From NCBI GenBank assembly GCA_949130485.1, contig OX422186.1, positions 4,807,792 through 4,871,791 of the forward strand: a stretch of DNA of 64,000 bases. The letters are read 5' to 3'. The translations under genes and the position numbers were made by a program. This document shows, piece by piece, positions 1-12,510 of the stretch (position 1 is the first letter of the stretch; each line of letters opens with the position of its first letter). Below the pieces are notes generated by a model that was not told the DNA's origin, made no database searches, and saw only the letters and a list, made by a program, of their open reading frames with translations. This DNA is from Agelas oroides. Taxonomy: Eukaryota; Porifera; Demospongiae; Agelasida; Agelasidae.

Positions 1-127
1 GCTTAGGTACTACATGTGGCTGTATTACTTTCAGTAGGTACTGTGCCAAGCAAAGTCCACTAGCTGGAATGCATGAAGGTGTGATTAAACTTGTACTCAG
101 ATCAGTTGAGTGACTGGCTAGCAGATA

Positions 128-425
128 CCAAGGGGTAGTCACTTATATGTCCCGTGTAGAAGCATTTGCGACCGGGATCAAAACTGAATCAAGCGATCAA
201 AGCCCTTTCGGGGGGGCGATCAAGGGATCAAGGTGACCTCCAAACTACTAAAAATCAACAATCAAGAGCGCACGGCTGCAATTTGACCTTTGACCCTTGA
301 AAATCAAGCGATCAAGAGCCTCTGGAGGGGACGATCAAGCAATCAAGCACACTTTTTGCCGATCAAAAAATATGATCGCGGTCACAAACGCTTCTACAGG
401 CGACATATAAGTGACTACCCCTTGG
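128..425. mobile_element. MITE with about 36-bp inverted termini
   Basis: 298 bp; ends ccaaggggtagtcacttata and its complement. The interior is built of repeats of gatcaag and aatcaagcgatcaa. A possible target duplication is ata (125-127, 426-428). Confidence 0.8.
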
Positions 426-484
426 ATACCCTATTAGTACTGTTACAATAAATACCACAGACTCACTCACTGCATGTACCTGCA

Positions 485-689
485 ATGACCAGCAGCCATC
501 ATTATCATAATCACTCAGCTCCTGCCAGGCTGGTGATGTGTGACATGTTGCAAGGGAGTATTCAGAGGATTATCACCAGCAACTGGCTGCTGAGGTTACT
601 TGATAGGCTTCGGATTTCAAGGCTGGTGATACAAAGGAGACAGCAATCCTACTTGGTTACTACCCAAGTAAGTTCGTATGTACCATACG
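485..689 (+). CDS. Possible exon of an unrecognised gene
   Basis: An open frame of 68 codons ends at a strong donor (CCCAA/GTAAGT at 690). The tail IQRRQQSYLVTTQ is amphipathic and basic. No family is recognised and no partner exon could be joined with confidence. It may be chance. Confidence 0.2.
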
Positions 690-1440
690 CCATTGGCTAG
701 TAATTCGCAGATCAACTGTGTACAAACATTTTGCAAAGAATGTTGATGTTGCAGTTCAACATTGGAAAGGTACACCCACTCCTTGCCACTTGGACCGGTG
801 AAGTGATGGCAATTAACCTCTGGTCACTGAGGCATGAAAAACATCGGTGGTCTGAGACAAATCCCTGAAACCTGCAAAAATTTTGCCCTAGTTATGCTGC
901 TAACATGTATTATCCTCCTGGAGTGAGCTCCTGATGAGTGAGTCAAAGGGTGATTTGCTCATATAAGTATCATCAAACTTATACAATATAGCCGACCAGG
1001 TAGCTGGCACTCATCAAGACTAAAGCTGAATGGTTCTGTTTGCCGCCTGCATGGTATAAACTTACCTCTGGTATCTGTAAGATACCTCAAGTATGGCCTG
1101 TGCAGTGACAAGCCCAACTGCTCACACACAGATAGCTGAGGGTGGCTCAGTTAGGTCTAAGCTACCTCCAGCAGGCTGTACATGCATGACAAGCTGAACT
1201 GCTCATGAACACAGCTGGAACTCAGGCCCTGCTTGAGTGCTTATGCAAGAGATTCAGCGAACCACATCTCCCTAAATAAGGCTGCTACTTGCTCAGGCTT
1301 ACCCCACAATGGTGAAGCATCTACCTGATCAGTTCTGTGTGTTCTGTTTACTATTATGTGTTATGTTGTCCATATCTCCCATATCCATATCCAGACTGGC
1401 CACACAGAACAGTTTGAGCAGATAGTATTAAATGTGCGTC

Positions 1441-1574
1441 CTCTGAAGATGGCTGTATGGGTTCATCACTCAGCAAAGTGGGTCAGGACTAATCTCCATG
1501 TTGTGTCGATTGCAGCACTGACCACAGCAACAGTTGCAGTTGCAGTGTATAACCTACCAAAACTGCTCAAGTAG
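1441..1574 (+). CDS. Possible terminal exon of an unrecognised gene
   Basis: The open frame ends with VSIAALTTATVAVAVYNLPKLLK and a stop at 1572-1574: a short hydrophobic tail like a C-terminal membrane anchor. AATAAA signals at 1621 and 1752 fit a 3' end. The upstream acceptor is uncertain (a tcactcag site near 1471), and no homology is recognised. Confidence 0.22.
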
Positions 1575-2269
1575 CGGATGTTGGCCTGTGAACAGAAATG
1601 ACTTGTACACTGTTTTTCTTAATAAACACAGTTTAGCAAGTGGATTGCATAGTTATCTAGCTTCTTTGCAGAGTAACTGTTATACTATTATAGAATTACG
1701 TATGATGATTGTTCAGATAAATTTAATGTACAGTGCATGTAGTATTTTGCAATAAACTAATCTATAATAAAAAAACATGACTTACTCTAGCATTGTCTGT
1801 GCTGACATTATAGCTACTTTCTGGATCTCTGTGATAATCATCATTGCTATGGACGCTCTTGTGGATACCAGCTTGCAACTGGTTCATTTTATCCAGCCTT
1901 GTTCCAATTAGGCCTCTCCCAAGTAGCATCTGGGAGTGGCCTGGGAATGAGACTAGAGTTTATAAACCTTTGTTCTACGTTTTCTTGCTGTGATACATGT
2001 ATACATGTAGGTATTGCTTTACTTGCAAGCTTGCAATGCGAAACCATCATTTTTGACCACTTCCTCTATTTTGTTGTTTCTATAGTATGCAAGTTTCAGC
2101 CATAGATCAGATGCACATGCACTAGTACTGTTCTGTTGTATATACTCTACAATTAGATGGTCACTCTCCTAAACTGAGGAAGGGAGAGTTGTCAAGAGTT
2201 TCCAATAATGCAGCAGTTTAAAACAGTTTGCAGCTAGCGTTAGACAAAAAAAGTAGTTATAAACATCAA

Positions 2270-5200
2270 CTAAAATAGCTCTAAATCATCTGTTGTGGAC
2301 TGGTTCTGCTCAATGTATTTCATAATGTCATCATTACCCATGTCAGGAATGCTTGAACCTTCATCTCCATCATCAAACAGTCCTCTGGATTTCATAGCTG
2401 TGGTTTGTGAACTTGTTGGCTGTTTCTTGGTAACTGTCTTCTTTGTCTTGTCACTGATGATGTGGAGAACATCATCCAAATTTTCGGAAACACTAAAAGA
2501 ACATGATGATAATGTTTACATCCAAGGAGCTATTTGCCATCTTAAATGCAGTAACCAAGCAGTTCATGTACAAGTTTGTGAATGGCTGCACAAGGTTACT
2601 TGGGAAGCAGACTTTACGACAACAGAAATATCTTATACCGTAGATCGGGAAATTTTCATGTTAAAAATAAATTCGCATAAAAATGTTCATGGTGTTAAAT
2701 TTTCGCGGTTTCATTCAATCCACGAAATTTTTTTTACAGGTTTATGTTTATAATATAGACGAGCGCCTGGAGAGTTCCTGGTGTTCTTAGTCTATTACCA
2801 GGTATCGGGAGAGCCAGGTATCGCTGGCTATAGTCATCGATCGGACATTTACATTGGGGGGTGTGGACTTGCGTGCAGGGTTATTCATTAATCATCACTG
2901 TGTAAGTTTTTTTGCGTGTTAAATTTTTGTGGTTGGTCTCGACCGCAAAATTATTTTAGCAGCGAAATTTTCCCTATCTATGGTAGTGCATGTGTCTGAG
3001 CATTTCAGTTTACAATGACATCACAAATGTGTCATTCAGACATCTGCCAATTTGATATAGACTGAGTGGAAATGAGCATAGAGGTGATAAATCTATCTGG
3101 AGAAGTTTTCTTAGGGATATAGATCCTTTCATTCTTGTTAGAAGTAGTTGCCTCAACATTGTGACTTCATGTTTTCACACAGCCCAATTGGGAAATCCAA
3201 AAGTGAAGACAGTGGTGGTCAGTTTCCTCACCAGACAGAGTGTGTGCAGTTCGTATAGTATGCGTATGCCTTGGGTTACCTTAAGGGCACTATTGATTGT
3301 GGGTATTTAATTTAGCGATTTTAGCGAATAACCCATTTTTCGCTAAAAATTGTACTCACCGATATTAAATTCATTGCTACATTCATTCCCCAATAGCTAG
3401 ATTAAAATTTCAAAATCGCTAAAATGAATACCCGCTAAATCCGCTATTTTTCGAAACCGCTAAAATTTGTAACCGTTAATAATAGTAACCCTAAGGTAAG
3501 TCTTGAACAGTGCTATGAATATCCTCGAACTTAGTGGTGCACAGCTCCAAAAACCTAGCCTCGTTCCCAGGCCTACCCCGTTTTTTGCTCTTCGGTTTGC
3601 GTTCAATATAATACACGGAGGCGGAAGAGCACGAAAAACGGGGAAGGCCTGGGAACACTTGTCACGTGAATGACATCTGGTGAGGTGGACGTAGGGGGGG
3701 CGGTGCCCAACTACAAATTCGTGTGCAATAAACCATAGAGCGAGTTTCTTACCGGTGAAGTCAAGTACTGTCGTTCTCGTGAATGTCTGGGGTCCGGGCT
3801 ATCGTTGGAGCGCTTGATGATGAAGTCTAGTATGTTATTACGGCTGGGAATGAGGCTAACACACACAAACATACAGTGTAACTACACTTAAACAAAAACA
3901 CAGTACAGAAGACATACTTTAGCAGCTCAGAATTGTCCTCTGCCTCAAACCTTTCCCCCTCCTCCTCGCCTCCTGTTGCCCCACTGGGGACAAACAGCTC
4001 CCCGTCATCGTCTTCCAACAAGGAGATCTTAGCTGATCTCTTTGGTTTTTGGCCCCCACCACCACTCTCCTCGAACAATGGTGCTGCTGTATACATATAA
4101 ATAGATATCGTGGATGATAAGCCGTCAACTGTATGTGTACCTGCACCACTACAACCACACACCTGTTAGAGCTTGATCTTTAACAGTAGCAAAACCGACA
4201 AGCAATTTAAGTAACTGGAAGCATTTTGGGTACACTATGACCTATCTACCTCATGATTCATAACAATAGAAGTAGAAGCAAAAGTAGCTTAGCTAGCAAA
4301 TAAACACCAACTGTTGGGCATACTATCAGAGAATGGTTGTACAATGTGTAGCTTGTATTTTATTGGGGTGAGTCTAAGTGAGCCCCACACTAGCGAGTTA
4401 AACGGTGGATTTTTTATAATATATATTATATAAGTATCACCATAGTACAAAGCTATATCGGAAAATATCATGAGTTTGTTGCCGTCTGTATTGTTACGAG
4501 TGCGCAGCACGAGTAACAATACAGACAATACAATGCGAACAGCAACAAATGAGTGATAGTTTGCTTGGTACTATGGTGATAATGATTTTATCATACGAAC
4601 CTTCGATTTCATTGCACGTTCAGACACACGCACGTGACTTGTAGTACCTGATACGGATTCTCGTGTGACTTGTACTAAAAAATACGGATTTTTATAAACT
4701 GTGTGCAACTGCAAGGCTTCCCCATTGACTCCCATACATCAGCGTGAGTTAGGCGTATGATTAATATAATATATATTCCGTATGTCTGTTTAGTAATGCA
4801 GCCGCACACCGTATACGGACAATAAATAACATTTTCGATCTGCAAACCAATTTTTAAAGCATGAGCATTGTGGGCGAAGACAGCGAGGGGAAATGCTTGG
4901 GAGGAGTAGCTGGAGTGTGAACCTTTACTGTACGAGGGCTGTAAGTTGTGAAGGTAAACCTCCCTACTTACAGAATGCAGAAGGGGGCAGAGATTCTTTG
5001 ATGGTCCAAGTTGAGTAGCCGACAAGTGTATTTATCATGCATAGTGACTTTTGATGCCTAAGAACTATGTGTGACAAGCCAGGCAGCGTGTTCAGAGTCA
5101 ATAGAGGTCAGCAGGAGGCCATACTTAATCCCTGCTAGCTGCAGACATGCATGATCTGTATGCTGTAACCTGGCAACAAAACTGGTGAAGTCTTAGTTAG

Positions 5201-8200
5201 CCAAATGATGCTGCTCTGCGTTGCTCGCTCAGGCTCGCCCCACAATGTTCTACATTTACACTTGTAACTGAAGCTATTGTGAAAACTTTGAAGTTTACAC
5301 TCAAGAGGAGCAAAAGGGTCAAGTACAGTCAAATAAGTTAGTAATGTGAACAGTGTGGAGCACTTGTGGAGGAGGAGTCTCGCTTTCTGATGCACAGGCC
5401 CGTAGGCAGGGAGGGGGGGGGGGGGGGGTTCGAGGGGGTTGGCCTTCAAAAGATTTTATATGTGCCGCCTAGCTATGCATTTTAAGTGTCCTACCATTTG
5501 TAGCTGGTCCACTAGCCTCATTGCCATCGCTGTCCATACAAGCTGGCGCTGCTGCACCGCATTTGTTTATGGAGGACCGGCGGATGAATGCGGAACGCAC
5601 ACGTAACTTCTTATGCCGCTGCGAAGAAAGGACGAGTGTGAATACGTGTGTAAATAAATCGCCATTTCATGTGCTCGAGAGTTCACCAGTTGTACTTCTA
5701 GTGAGTCACAGCCGGCAAGCGACAACTAAATAGCCTGGAGCCATACCATCTTTCTGAAAACGGGTGGAGACATAGGGTATATGGTATAGTCTGTAGACAC
5801 CTTGTCGTATCAGCTTGATGCTCTTCCTTCTGACATATTTTCAGTATTCTCTGCATACTGTTTCACCATTTGTCACTCCACCTACTGTTCTGCCAACCGT
5901 AGTACCTTCTCTCATGGAAATTTGATGTCAGCTGGCTTAGCAAATGTCCATATATGGACAGGCAAAAACTGGATGCAATGCTATGCAGGCCATGTAGCTA
6001 CTACGGCTCTGCTTCTGTCCCAAAATGGCCTCAAAAGCAACCTCAGAGCATCTAACTTGCACATCAAACACCCATGTAACCCCCCTTCTGAAAATCCTGG
6101 CTACGGACCTGATGTATAAATGTACTGTAGATCGGGAAATTTTCACGTTAAAAATAATTCGCGTTTTAAATTTTCGCGTTAATAATATTTCGTCGCTTGT
6201 GGGTTCCACAATGTAGCGCGTATACGTATATTTTTATTTTCGCGCGTTTAATTTTCGTTGCTCCTGCGCACCGACAAAAATATTTTAATGGCGAAAATTT
6301 CCCGATCTACAGTAGTTGATAACTATTTTTATTGTCCTGTAAATACCGTATAATTTTCGAGATAAAATTTTTGCAGTTTTTGTTGATTTTGCTTGATCCG
6401 CAAAAATGTTACTCTGCGAAATTTGTTTTTGCAAGTGACATGTGGCATAGTGTACGAAGCAGTAGCTACTTTCAGATGCTCCAGGAAACCTACCAGCTCC
6501 ATGAGCTCCACTTATTATACAAGTCCACTATCACTGCTGCCAACTCCGAAATGAGGCTTTTCCTTTGAACAATGGGCTGTAGACAAAGTTGACACAAGAA
6601 TTGCTGATTAGCTTTGCTGGTTAGCTCCTTGTTGTAAATGGTTGTGTCCTTGCTGTCTTGATATGCATGGTATCCTTGTACCTATAAACAAATGATCAAT
6701 TGCTTCCCTGTTTGACTGCTGTGGAGCGGCAAACTCACTGAGGGGTGTGTCATCTAATGTACAGCAGTTGGTGAAAATTTTACTTTGTGAAAACTAGTTT
6801 TGATGAATCTGCTAAACTTTTGTACCTCGAAAATGTTCTTATACACAGTCGTCACATACTTATAGCTTAAGGTACATGCCATCCAACTTCTTGATGATGT
6901 ACATGTAAGTCTATTTGACTTATATCTCCTTACTGACACTGCATTCACCTTTACATGCGTTATCAAACCAGCTTACCAGCCAAGGGTTGTCTCCCTTTGG
7001 AGTGGGTCTTGAACAGGTCAATGTCTTCACTACTTCCTGTTTCAAACAGCCCCTGCTCTATTTCTTCTGATCGATCACCAAATATTCGGTCCTCTTTTTC
7101 CTTCACATTAGCTGCTTCTTCCTCATTGCGCTTCAAGAACTCTCTTCGATACTTGTAATAGTTCCTGTCAGCCAGCAGATCAACTCCCAGAAACCGCAGA
7201 ACGGGAACTGATGTACACATCTCACGGTTCTTTGCCACAACCTTGACAAGGCAGTCAAATGCAACCTGTCTGTCTTCAACATCACTTGCGGTCATGAAGA
7301 GGTGGAACTTTCTTGGGAGATCTGGGAGGTTGAGCTCTGGAAAGGTATCAGCAAGATCCTTCTGAAGCTTTTCAAATGCAGCATAGTCTTTTGGAACCTG
7401 CAGACAAATGTGATGGAGAGAGATGAAGATGATGGAGTAGGAAATGTTGAACTCTGGAACAATGGCTATCACTCGGCATCATTATCACAGGCCCTACAAT
7501 CATTAAGAGGGAGCATAATAATTGCAGACAGCCTCATCAAAACAATCAGTATATGAATGGCATGTAGAATGTGGAGGTTTTCCAGTGTTTTGAATGCATT
7601 TGTACAACAATATAGCCTATACTAAGCCAATAATAAGCTTATATTAAGCCTATTATTAAGCCGCTTAAGCTTATACCAAGCTTAAATTTCTCTGCTGTCT
7701 GACTTCAAACTGTTATAACAAGTGGCTACACAGAGTGGGCCTCCACTTGTTAATTAGGGCGAGTGTGGGTGGGCCCCACACTTGTGGTGCAAAGGAAAAA
7801 CTATCTGTATATGTACATATATGTATATACATTCTACCCTATTTGTGCGTGATGCAATATGTTCACATTGTATGTTTGGCCAGGCTAGCTACCTTTGCTC
7901 AACACTGAAAAGAGTGGAACAATAGGAGGAGGACAGAAAGGCTGAACCATGGCAATCAATGCAATAGGGACTCGAAAACACTGAGGAAAGGGAGGCGCGA
8001 TTAGTGAGACCAAGAATTATAAACGGATTGAACTTGACGTGCTTTGGTGGTCAGCCACCAACAGGAGTGTTCAGTTTAGAGACTGATTAGCTTTCTGAGA
8101 CTCATTACCAAAGAGAGGCCTTGCTCGAGCAAATGAGCTTTGCTTGCCATCAGAGAAGAATCTCTGAAACTCCATACCACAACTTCAGCAATAATTTGTA

Positions 8201-10526
8201 GTCAACATCAAAGGAAAGGCCTAGCTCCAGACTCCATAGCTGATCAGAGAATCCTGACTCCAGCCTGAATGTGCTCAACAAAGATCGATGCATCCACTAG
8301 ACACATGAAGAGACAGCGGCAAGATGTGAATAAGATAGAATCACAGGAGACCAAGGGACCAGTTCAGATTAACATGTTGAACTCCCATCTACAACTTGCA
8401 ACTCTCCAGGTGATGGAGATCTTGTTGCCTTCAGCAGTAGCTGCCATTTCACAGTAATGACACTAAATGTGAACATGTGCCCAAGATGAACACGCGCCCA
8501 AGCTACACTCCTCCAAGAACACCTGCATGCATTTGAAATGTAGCCTCTTCCCCAAGCATTTCCTGCAAGGTAGAGAAACTTACTGATCTTCGGACACCAT
8601 GTATATCTGTATGCCAAGTCTAAGTGCTAAAACTGGGCAAGTAATGCATCAAATTATAGTGCAGGCTTAGCCAATCATGGTGCTACAGAACGATGGTTAG
8701 ACACTGTTCCTGTCTATGCTAGCAGCAAATTTGCTAGCATTTTGGACATAACTATGTTCGGACTTCAGCAATGTGTTGAACTGTCAGCCACCAAACCTGC
8801 ACATCACACAAATACCAGGCTTGTGCTAATGAATTTGTTAGTGTTTATAGATTCTGCTGATACCAATAGTCATTGTTTGGAAGCTTGTTTTGTCAGTTAC
8901 AGGTGTAAGGCTCACTCAGAGTTTGCTACAGGTGTGAGGCTCACTCACAGTTATGTTACGGGTGTGAGGCTCACTCACACTTGAGGCACCAATGTGAGGC
9001 TAATGGTGCCTGAACGTCATTCCCTAGCACTGTGATTGGTAAGCCTGTACTCTAATTTGATGCATTCTTTGCTCGGATTCAGTACTTAGGCTTAGTGTAC
9101 AGGTGTCCAAATATACATGGTGTCCATCTGTAACTTACTCTTCCAGTCACAAGATGAGTGTTCTAACAAAAAAGGTGGTCCCTTAATTCATGTTTCATCT
9201 GCTCCCTTTCCTCTGTTACTAGGAGGTAAGTATAGAAATAGTGCTTGCTCCTGGAACCAAGAGCAGCGTTAATCAGTTGATGGTTAAAGCCCAAATGGGA
9301 GGACATTATATATCCCAGTGTTCTCACTAAAAATTGAAGACCTAGTGGGGTAGTAGCCTTGTTCCCAGGCCCCGCCCAGCTTTCCATCGCTTACAGTATG
9401 GAAAAGCGGTAGAGGTCCTGGAATAATTTATCACGTGAGTGACGTAGAGGGTAGAGAGAAGGTAGAGAGGACTTAATTGAGTGTAGGTGGATCATTGATG
9501 TGCCCATGCATGTAGTTGCGTATCGATAAATCGACAGTACACATAGACGTGTTTTAGTAGGAGCTCATCCTGGCAGTTTTTTCGAACAATAAGCGCAGAG
9601 AATGTTTGAGCAAAGCAAGCTGGTATTTAACCAAGTGGTATGCTGGTATTTAACCAAGTATTTAACCAAGTGGTGTGCTGGTATTTAACCCTCTGGGCAC
9701 GATGAGTATATGTATATGCACTGTGTGCCTACCGCTCACTGTGATGAGCATATATATATGCACATAATACTAACAAGTGCTTACTGCACTGAGCTACAAA
9801 GCCAAACAAGACTGTGGGGTAAATCCCTGCCTATTGAGTAGTATTAAGTCTAGGCCACACCTTTCCACTTACATCACTACTCAGAAAAGACAGGAAGGGG
9901 TGGTACTTTTGTGTGAGTGATTGTGAATTTTGACAAGGGCTGCCAAAAGTGAAGCTTTTTCTTGAACGAAAGGAGCAAACGGCCTCCAGTTTTCACTTAA
10001 GGCAGAAGTACTACCTTCAAATAAGTTGGAAATTAGCTAAAACTGTCAGGGCTGTAGGTATTTGGCGGGAAATCGGCACCATTTTGAAGTGCTGGTAATA
10101 TAGCCATAAATTGAATGGCTACAAATAGCTTACCTAGCAGGGATCAAACTAGTCCAGCCTACTTACACACTATCTACACAAATCAGGCCAAAGGCTTGCT
10201 AAGCAACGCTTGACACTTTTACCTCAGAGTGGTAACACTCATTATGCAACAGTTATATAATATTACTGCCGCGCCAAGAGGGTTAACTTAACCAAGTGGT
10301 GCACCAGACAAACCAAGTTTTCTGCATGCATGTACCCTAGAGCAGAGAGTCTTACTCCTTCCTCACCATGAATTGTACCACACTGTCGTCACTGTGTTCA
10401 GGGAGCTTGAAGAAAGGCAGTCTAGTGATCACCACCACATGGTAGTCTTTCACATTCTTTGGAGAGCTCGCCTGCTCATGGCTGGGTACTGACATGTCAA
10501 TACCAGTCTCCATATTCTTCAACTCC
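2270..10526 (-). CDS. HS1BP3: HCLS1-binding protein 3 (PX domain), 5' exon missing
   Basis: Orthologue of HS1BP3, a phosphoinositide/phosphatidic-acid-binding PX protein linked to cortactin/HS1 signalling and autophagosome membranes. Exons in transcript order are 10526-10367, 7397-6977, 4086-3918 and 2492-2270. All junctions have GT-AG sites and phases agree (0, 1, 2). The joined 323 residues begin ELKNMETGIDMSVPSH, matching the human segment just after its N-terminus. The PX domain follows: ITRLPFF, then VVQFM joined to VPKDYAAFEKL, then the proline-rich LPDLPRKF loop. Next come acidic repeats (IFGDRSEE, LLEDDDGELF) and a conserved C-terminal helix, DDIMKYIEQNQ, where the human protein has MDILQYIQDH. 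The exon at 10526 opens with the last base of a codon, so a short upstream exon with the ATG remains unfound. Introns of 1.4, 2.9 and 3.0 kb are full of foldback repeats. Confidence 0.88.
2637..2985. mobile_element. MITE, family A copy 1 (GTAGATCGGGAAATTTT ends)
   Basis: Arms ccgtagatcgggaaatttt and aaattttccctatctatggt enclose AT-rich DNA with ttaaatttttcgcg-like motifs. It lies in an HS1BP3 intron and is more diverged than copy 2. Confidence 0.6.
3276..3497. mobile_element. Small foldback element rich in cgctaaaa/ttttagcg
   Basis: Ends ttaccttaaggg and ccctaaggtaa bracket inverted repeats of ttagcgattttagcgaa. No coding content. HS1BP3 intron. Confidence 0.6.
3551..3835. repeat. Interspersed repeat family B, copy 1
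   Basis: Begins tagcctcgttcccaggcc with a hairpin to aaggcctgggaac at 3655, then about 180 bp of unique-looking DNA. About 80% identical by eye to 38145-38430, including gcgttcaatataatacacgg. Confidence 0.7.
4428..4790. repeat. Interspersed repeat family C, copy 1
   Basis: Starts ataagtatcaccatagtac, folds back on itself over about 130 bp (gtttgttgcc ... aacagcaacaaatgag), then gcacgttcagacacacgcac and a terminal block with attgactcccatacat. Copies 2 and 3 lie at 58293 and 60836. Confidence 0.72.
6124..6315. mobile_element. MITE, family A copy 2
   Basis: About 190 bp; arms ctgtagatcgggaaatttt and aaaatttcccgatctacag, flanked by TA on both sides, consistent with TA insertion as in Tc1/mariner-type MITEs. 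It is in an HS1BP3 intron. Confidence 0.75.
8903..8998. repeat. Short tandem repeat, about 30-bp unit, 3 copies
   Basis: Unit ggtgtgaggctcactcac with a variable spacer. Confidence 0.75.
9690..10290. repeat. Interspersed repeat family D, copy 1
   Basis: AT-rich ends with atatgtatatgcac, then ggaaggggtggtact and aacggcctccagttttcact. Related blocks are seen at 28900-29310 and, inverted, at 48220-48800. It is in an HS1BP3 intron. Confidence 0.55.
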
Positions 10527-12149
10527 CTACAAGGAGGTAATCAATGACAGACACATGGATCAATTTCTCACAATCAATAATGATATGCAGGAAAGTCATG
10601 TTTACTGTTCTGGTAAATGAATCTTGGACAAAAGACAGAAAATTGGCAAGCAATATTCATTCATACTTAATCTTTTTCAGAGGTACAGTTAAGTATTCAA
10701 ACACAAAATCTCTCTGCATGGATAATCATGGCAACACTTCAAGCCTTATCATAAATTCAGTACAGAGTACATGTATTTGTTCTGGGTGTGCGTCTGTGTG
10801 TATCCCAGTCACAATTTCAACCCCTACCTCGGTTGAATGATAAGTGTGTATACGCTGAGTGTCAACTGATGATGCCACATAGTTCATCTCTCCTCACAGA
10901 GAGCTTGCTGGGAGCTTTAGGTAATAAACACTGCACACAGAGGAGCAAAATGTGGCAATTCAGTATTTGGAATGTTAGGTCACTGCTGGAACTCTGAGAG
11001 CCAACAAGCTATCTGAGGCATGAGTCGGCAAAGAGGAGGTGTTACCAATACACTGATGCTGCAAGGCATGGGCATAAGTGCCTGAAAGAAGGGAGGAGAG
11101 CAGTGCAAGTCCTGGGGTTCAAGGTCGATCAGAGTGATGCTGGCATCATCCAGTATGTACTACCATCAGAGAAACGCGATGCACAATTGGAGAAACTGTA
11201 CGTGATACCGGGAGACTTCTTTGCCACAGGTCTTTGCCTGGGTTTGGTCAGGAGGTGATGTTTGAGGCCTACATGAAGCAGGCCAGTGAATGATGCTGGT
11301 AGCAACCTTCTCATGACAAATTCCTTCAGTTAAATGAAACAACACTGGTTCCAAGGGACACTTATAAACAAAAGTGGTACCATCTTTGCCATAGTGCGGC
11401 ACAAAGATTGCATGAGGTGTGTGTGAAAAACAGAGCCATGTAGTGCCACAAAGACCACCAGCTTCTCTGCATCAATAAAAAGGAGGTGGTCACTAGAAAG
11501 AAGCAGAGAACAATACAGTGCAACAAGGTGTGGTTGCAAGGCAGAAGCAAGAGTGTCATCAGTGAGAGTACAGCTAACACATTCTTCCAAAAGCAGTGAG
11601 GACAAAGGCCAGTAAGGTATGGGCATATGATGGTTGTACAGAAGGGAAGTGGTCAGTGCTCTGATCAGTGATGACAGAAGCAGCCAAATCTGCACTTGGT
11701 ACACAACAGTGTAGACAACCTGACAGGTTGCGGAAGAGCTCTGAGGCTCTGGAGTAGTCACTCTTTTGTAAGATAAACCAACCTCATTTCTCATGGCTAA
11801 GCACCAGACTTGAGAGAGACTGAAGGAAGTTTGCTGATCTATGCAGACTTACATTCCAAGCTACAAGGGCCACAATGAATGCAGAGAAAGACTGAAAAGA
11901 AGCCCCAAAAGTAGAGAGTTGATGGGGAAAGCTGCGGTGGTGTATCAGAGACATCCAAAAAGGACGACAAGGACTGGACTTTACCAAGTCAGCCACTGTC
12001 ATGGTTGATGATGGCAGGCTCTGCACCACAACTACAGCACAACATAGGAGGAACCAGATTGCTTGCAGCCATTCTCAACACTCAATCCCACTTCAACCAG
12101 GAGAAGCTACAAGAGGTTAGACAACAGTCTCTTAGGCAATAAATGAACA

Positions 12150-12510
12150 AACAGAAGAGCTGACACGAATAGTGGGCAAGTGGGAAAGGCAGGAGGCAGC
12201 ATTGGCATCCTGTCAGAAGTCAAACGACTGCAATGGTGACCTCAATGGCCTATTGCTAGATCTAGTGCACACTGCATGAAATGAGAAGAGAGTGCCAAAT
12301 GACTGGGCAGATGCAGTCCTTGTGCCTATCCCCCCAAACGGAGATACCACCAACAGTGGCATCTCGCAAGGCATTGCATTGCTTGCTGGTACAGATGATA
12401 TACCAGACATGTGTCCTGCCCACACTCCTATATGTGTCTAAATACTGGACCCTTTTCAGAAGACACGAAGAAATTGAAGTCATTTCACAAACAGCAGAGG
12501 GAACAGTGTA
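12150..12510 (+). pseudogene. Decayed non-LTR retrotransposon reverse transcriptase fragments
   Basis: In one frame RVPNDWADAVLVPIPPNGD (about 12288-12345) matches the motif just before the RT palm of non-LTR elements. About 55 bp later, in another frame, VLPTLLYVSKYWTLFRRHEE matches the block near the end of the RT ORF. The several hundred residues that should lie between are deleted, and stops break both sides. The WNVRSLLEL stretch at about 10972-10998 resembles the start of the apurinic-type endonuclease of the same element class and may be its 5' relic. Confidence 0.55.

Larger units (their letters stand above)
4091..6976. other. HS1BP3 intron (about 2.9 kb)
   Basis: Family C copy 1, MITE family A copy 2 and a G-rich run at 5409-5437. 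No exon seen. Confidence 0.55.
7398..10366. other. HS1BP3 intron (about 3.0 kb)
   Basis: Tandem repeats at 8903 and 9600-9690, a degraded tagccttgttcccaggcc hairpin at 9356-9425 and family D copy 1. No exon seen. Confidence 0.55.

Noticed and set aside
2295..2753. 152-codon plus-strand open frame
   Set aside because: Antisense shadow of the HS1BP3 last exon continuing into a MITE.
8903..8998. CRISPR-like spaced repeats
   Set aside because: Only three imperfect units with similar spacers in animal DNA; a tandem repeat.
11330..11794. 154-codon minus-strand open frame
   Set aside because: Leu/Ser-rich without recognisable motif, lies in retroelement-like DNA, no splice or start context; not called as a gene.
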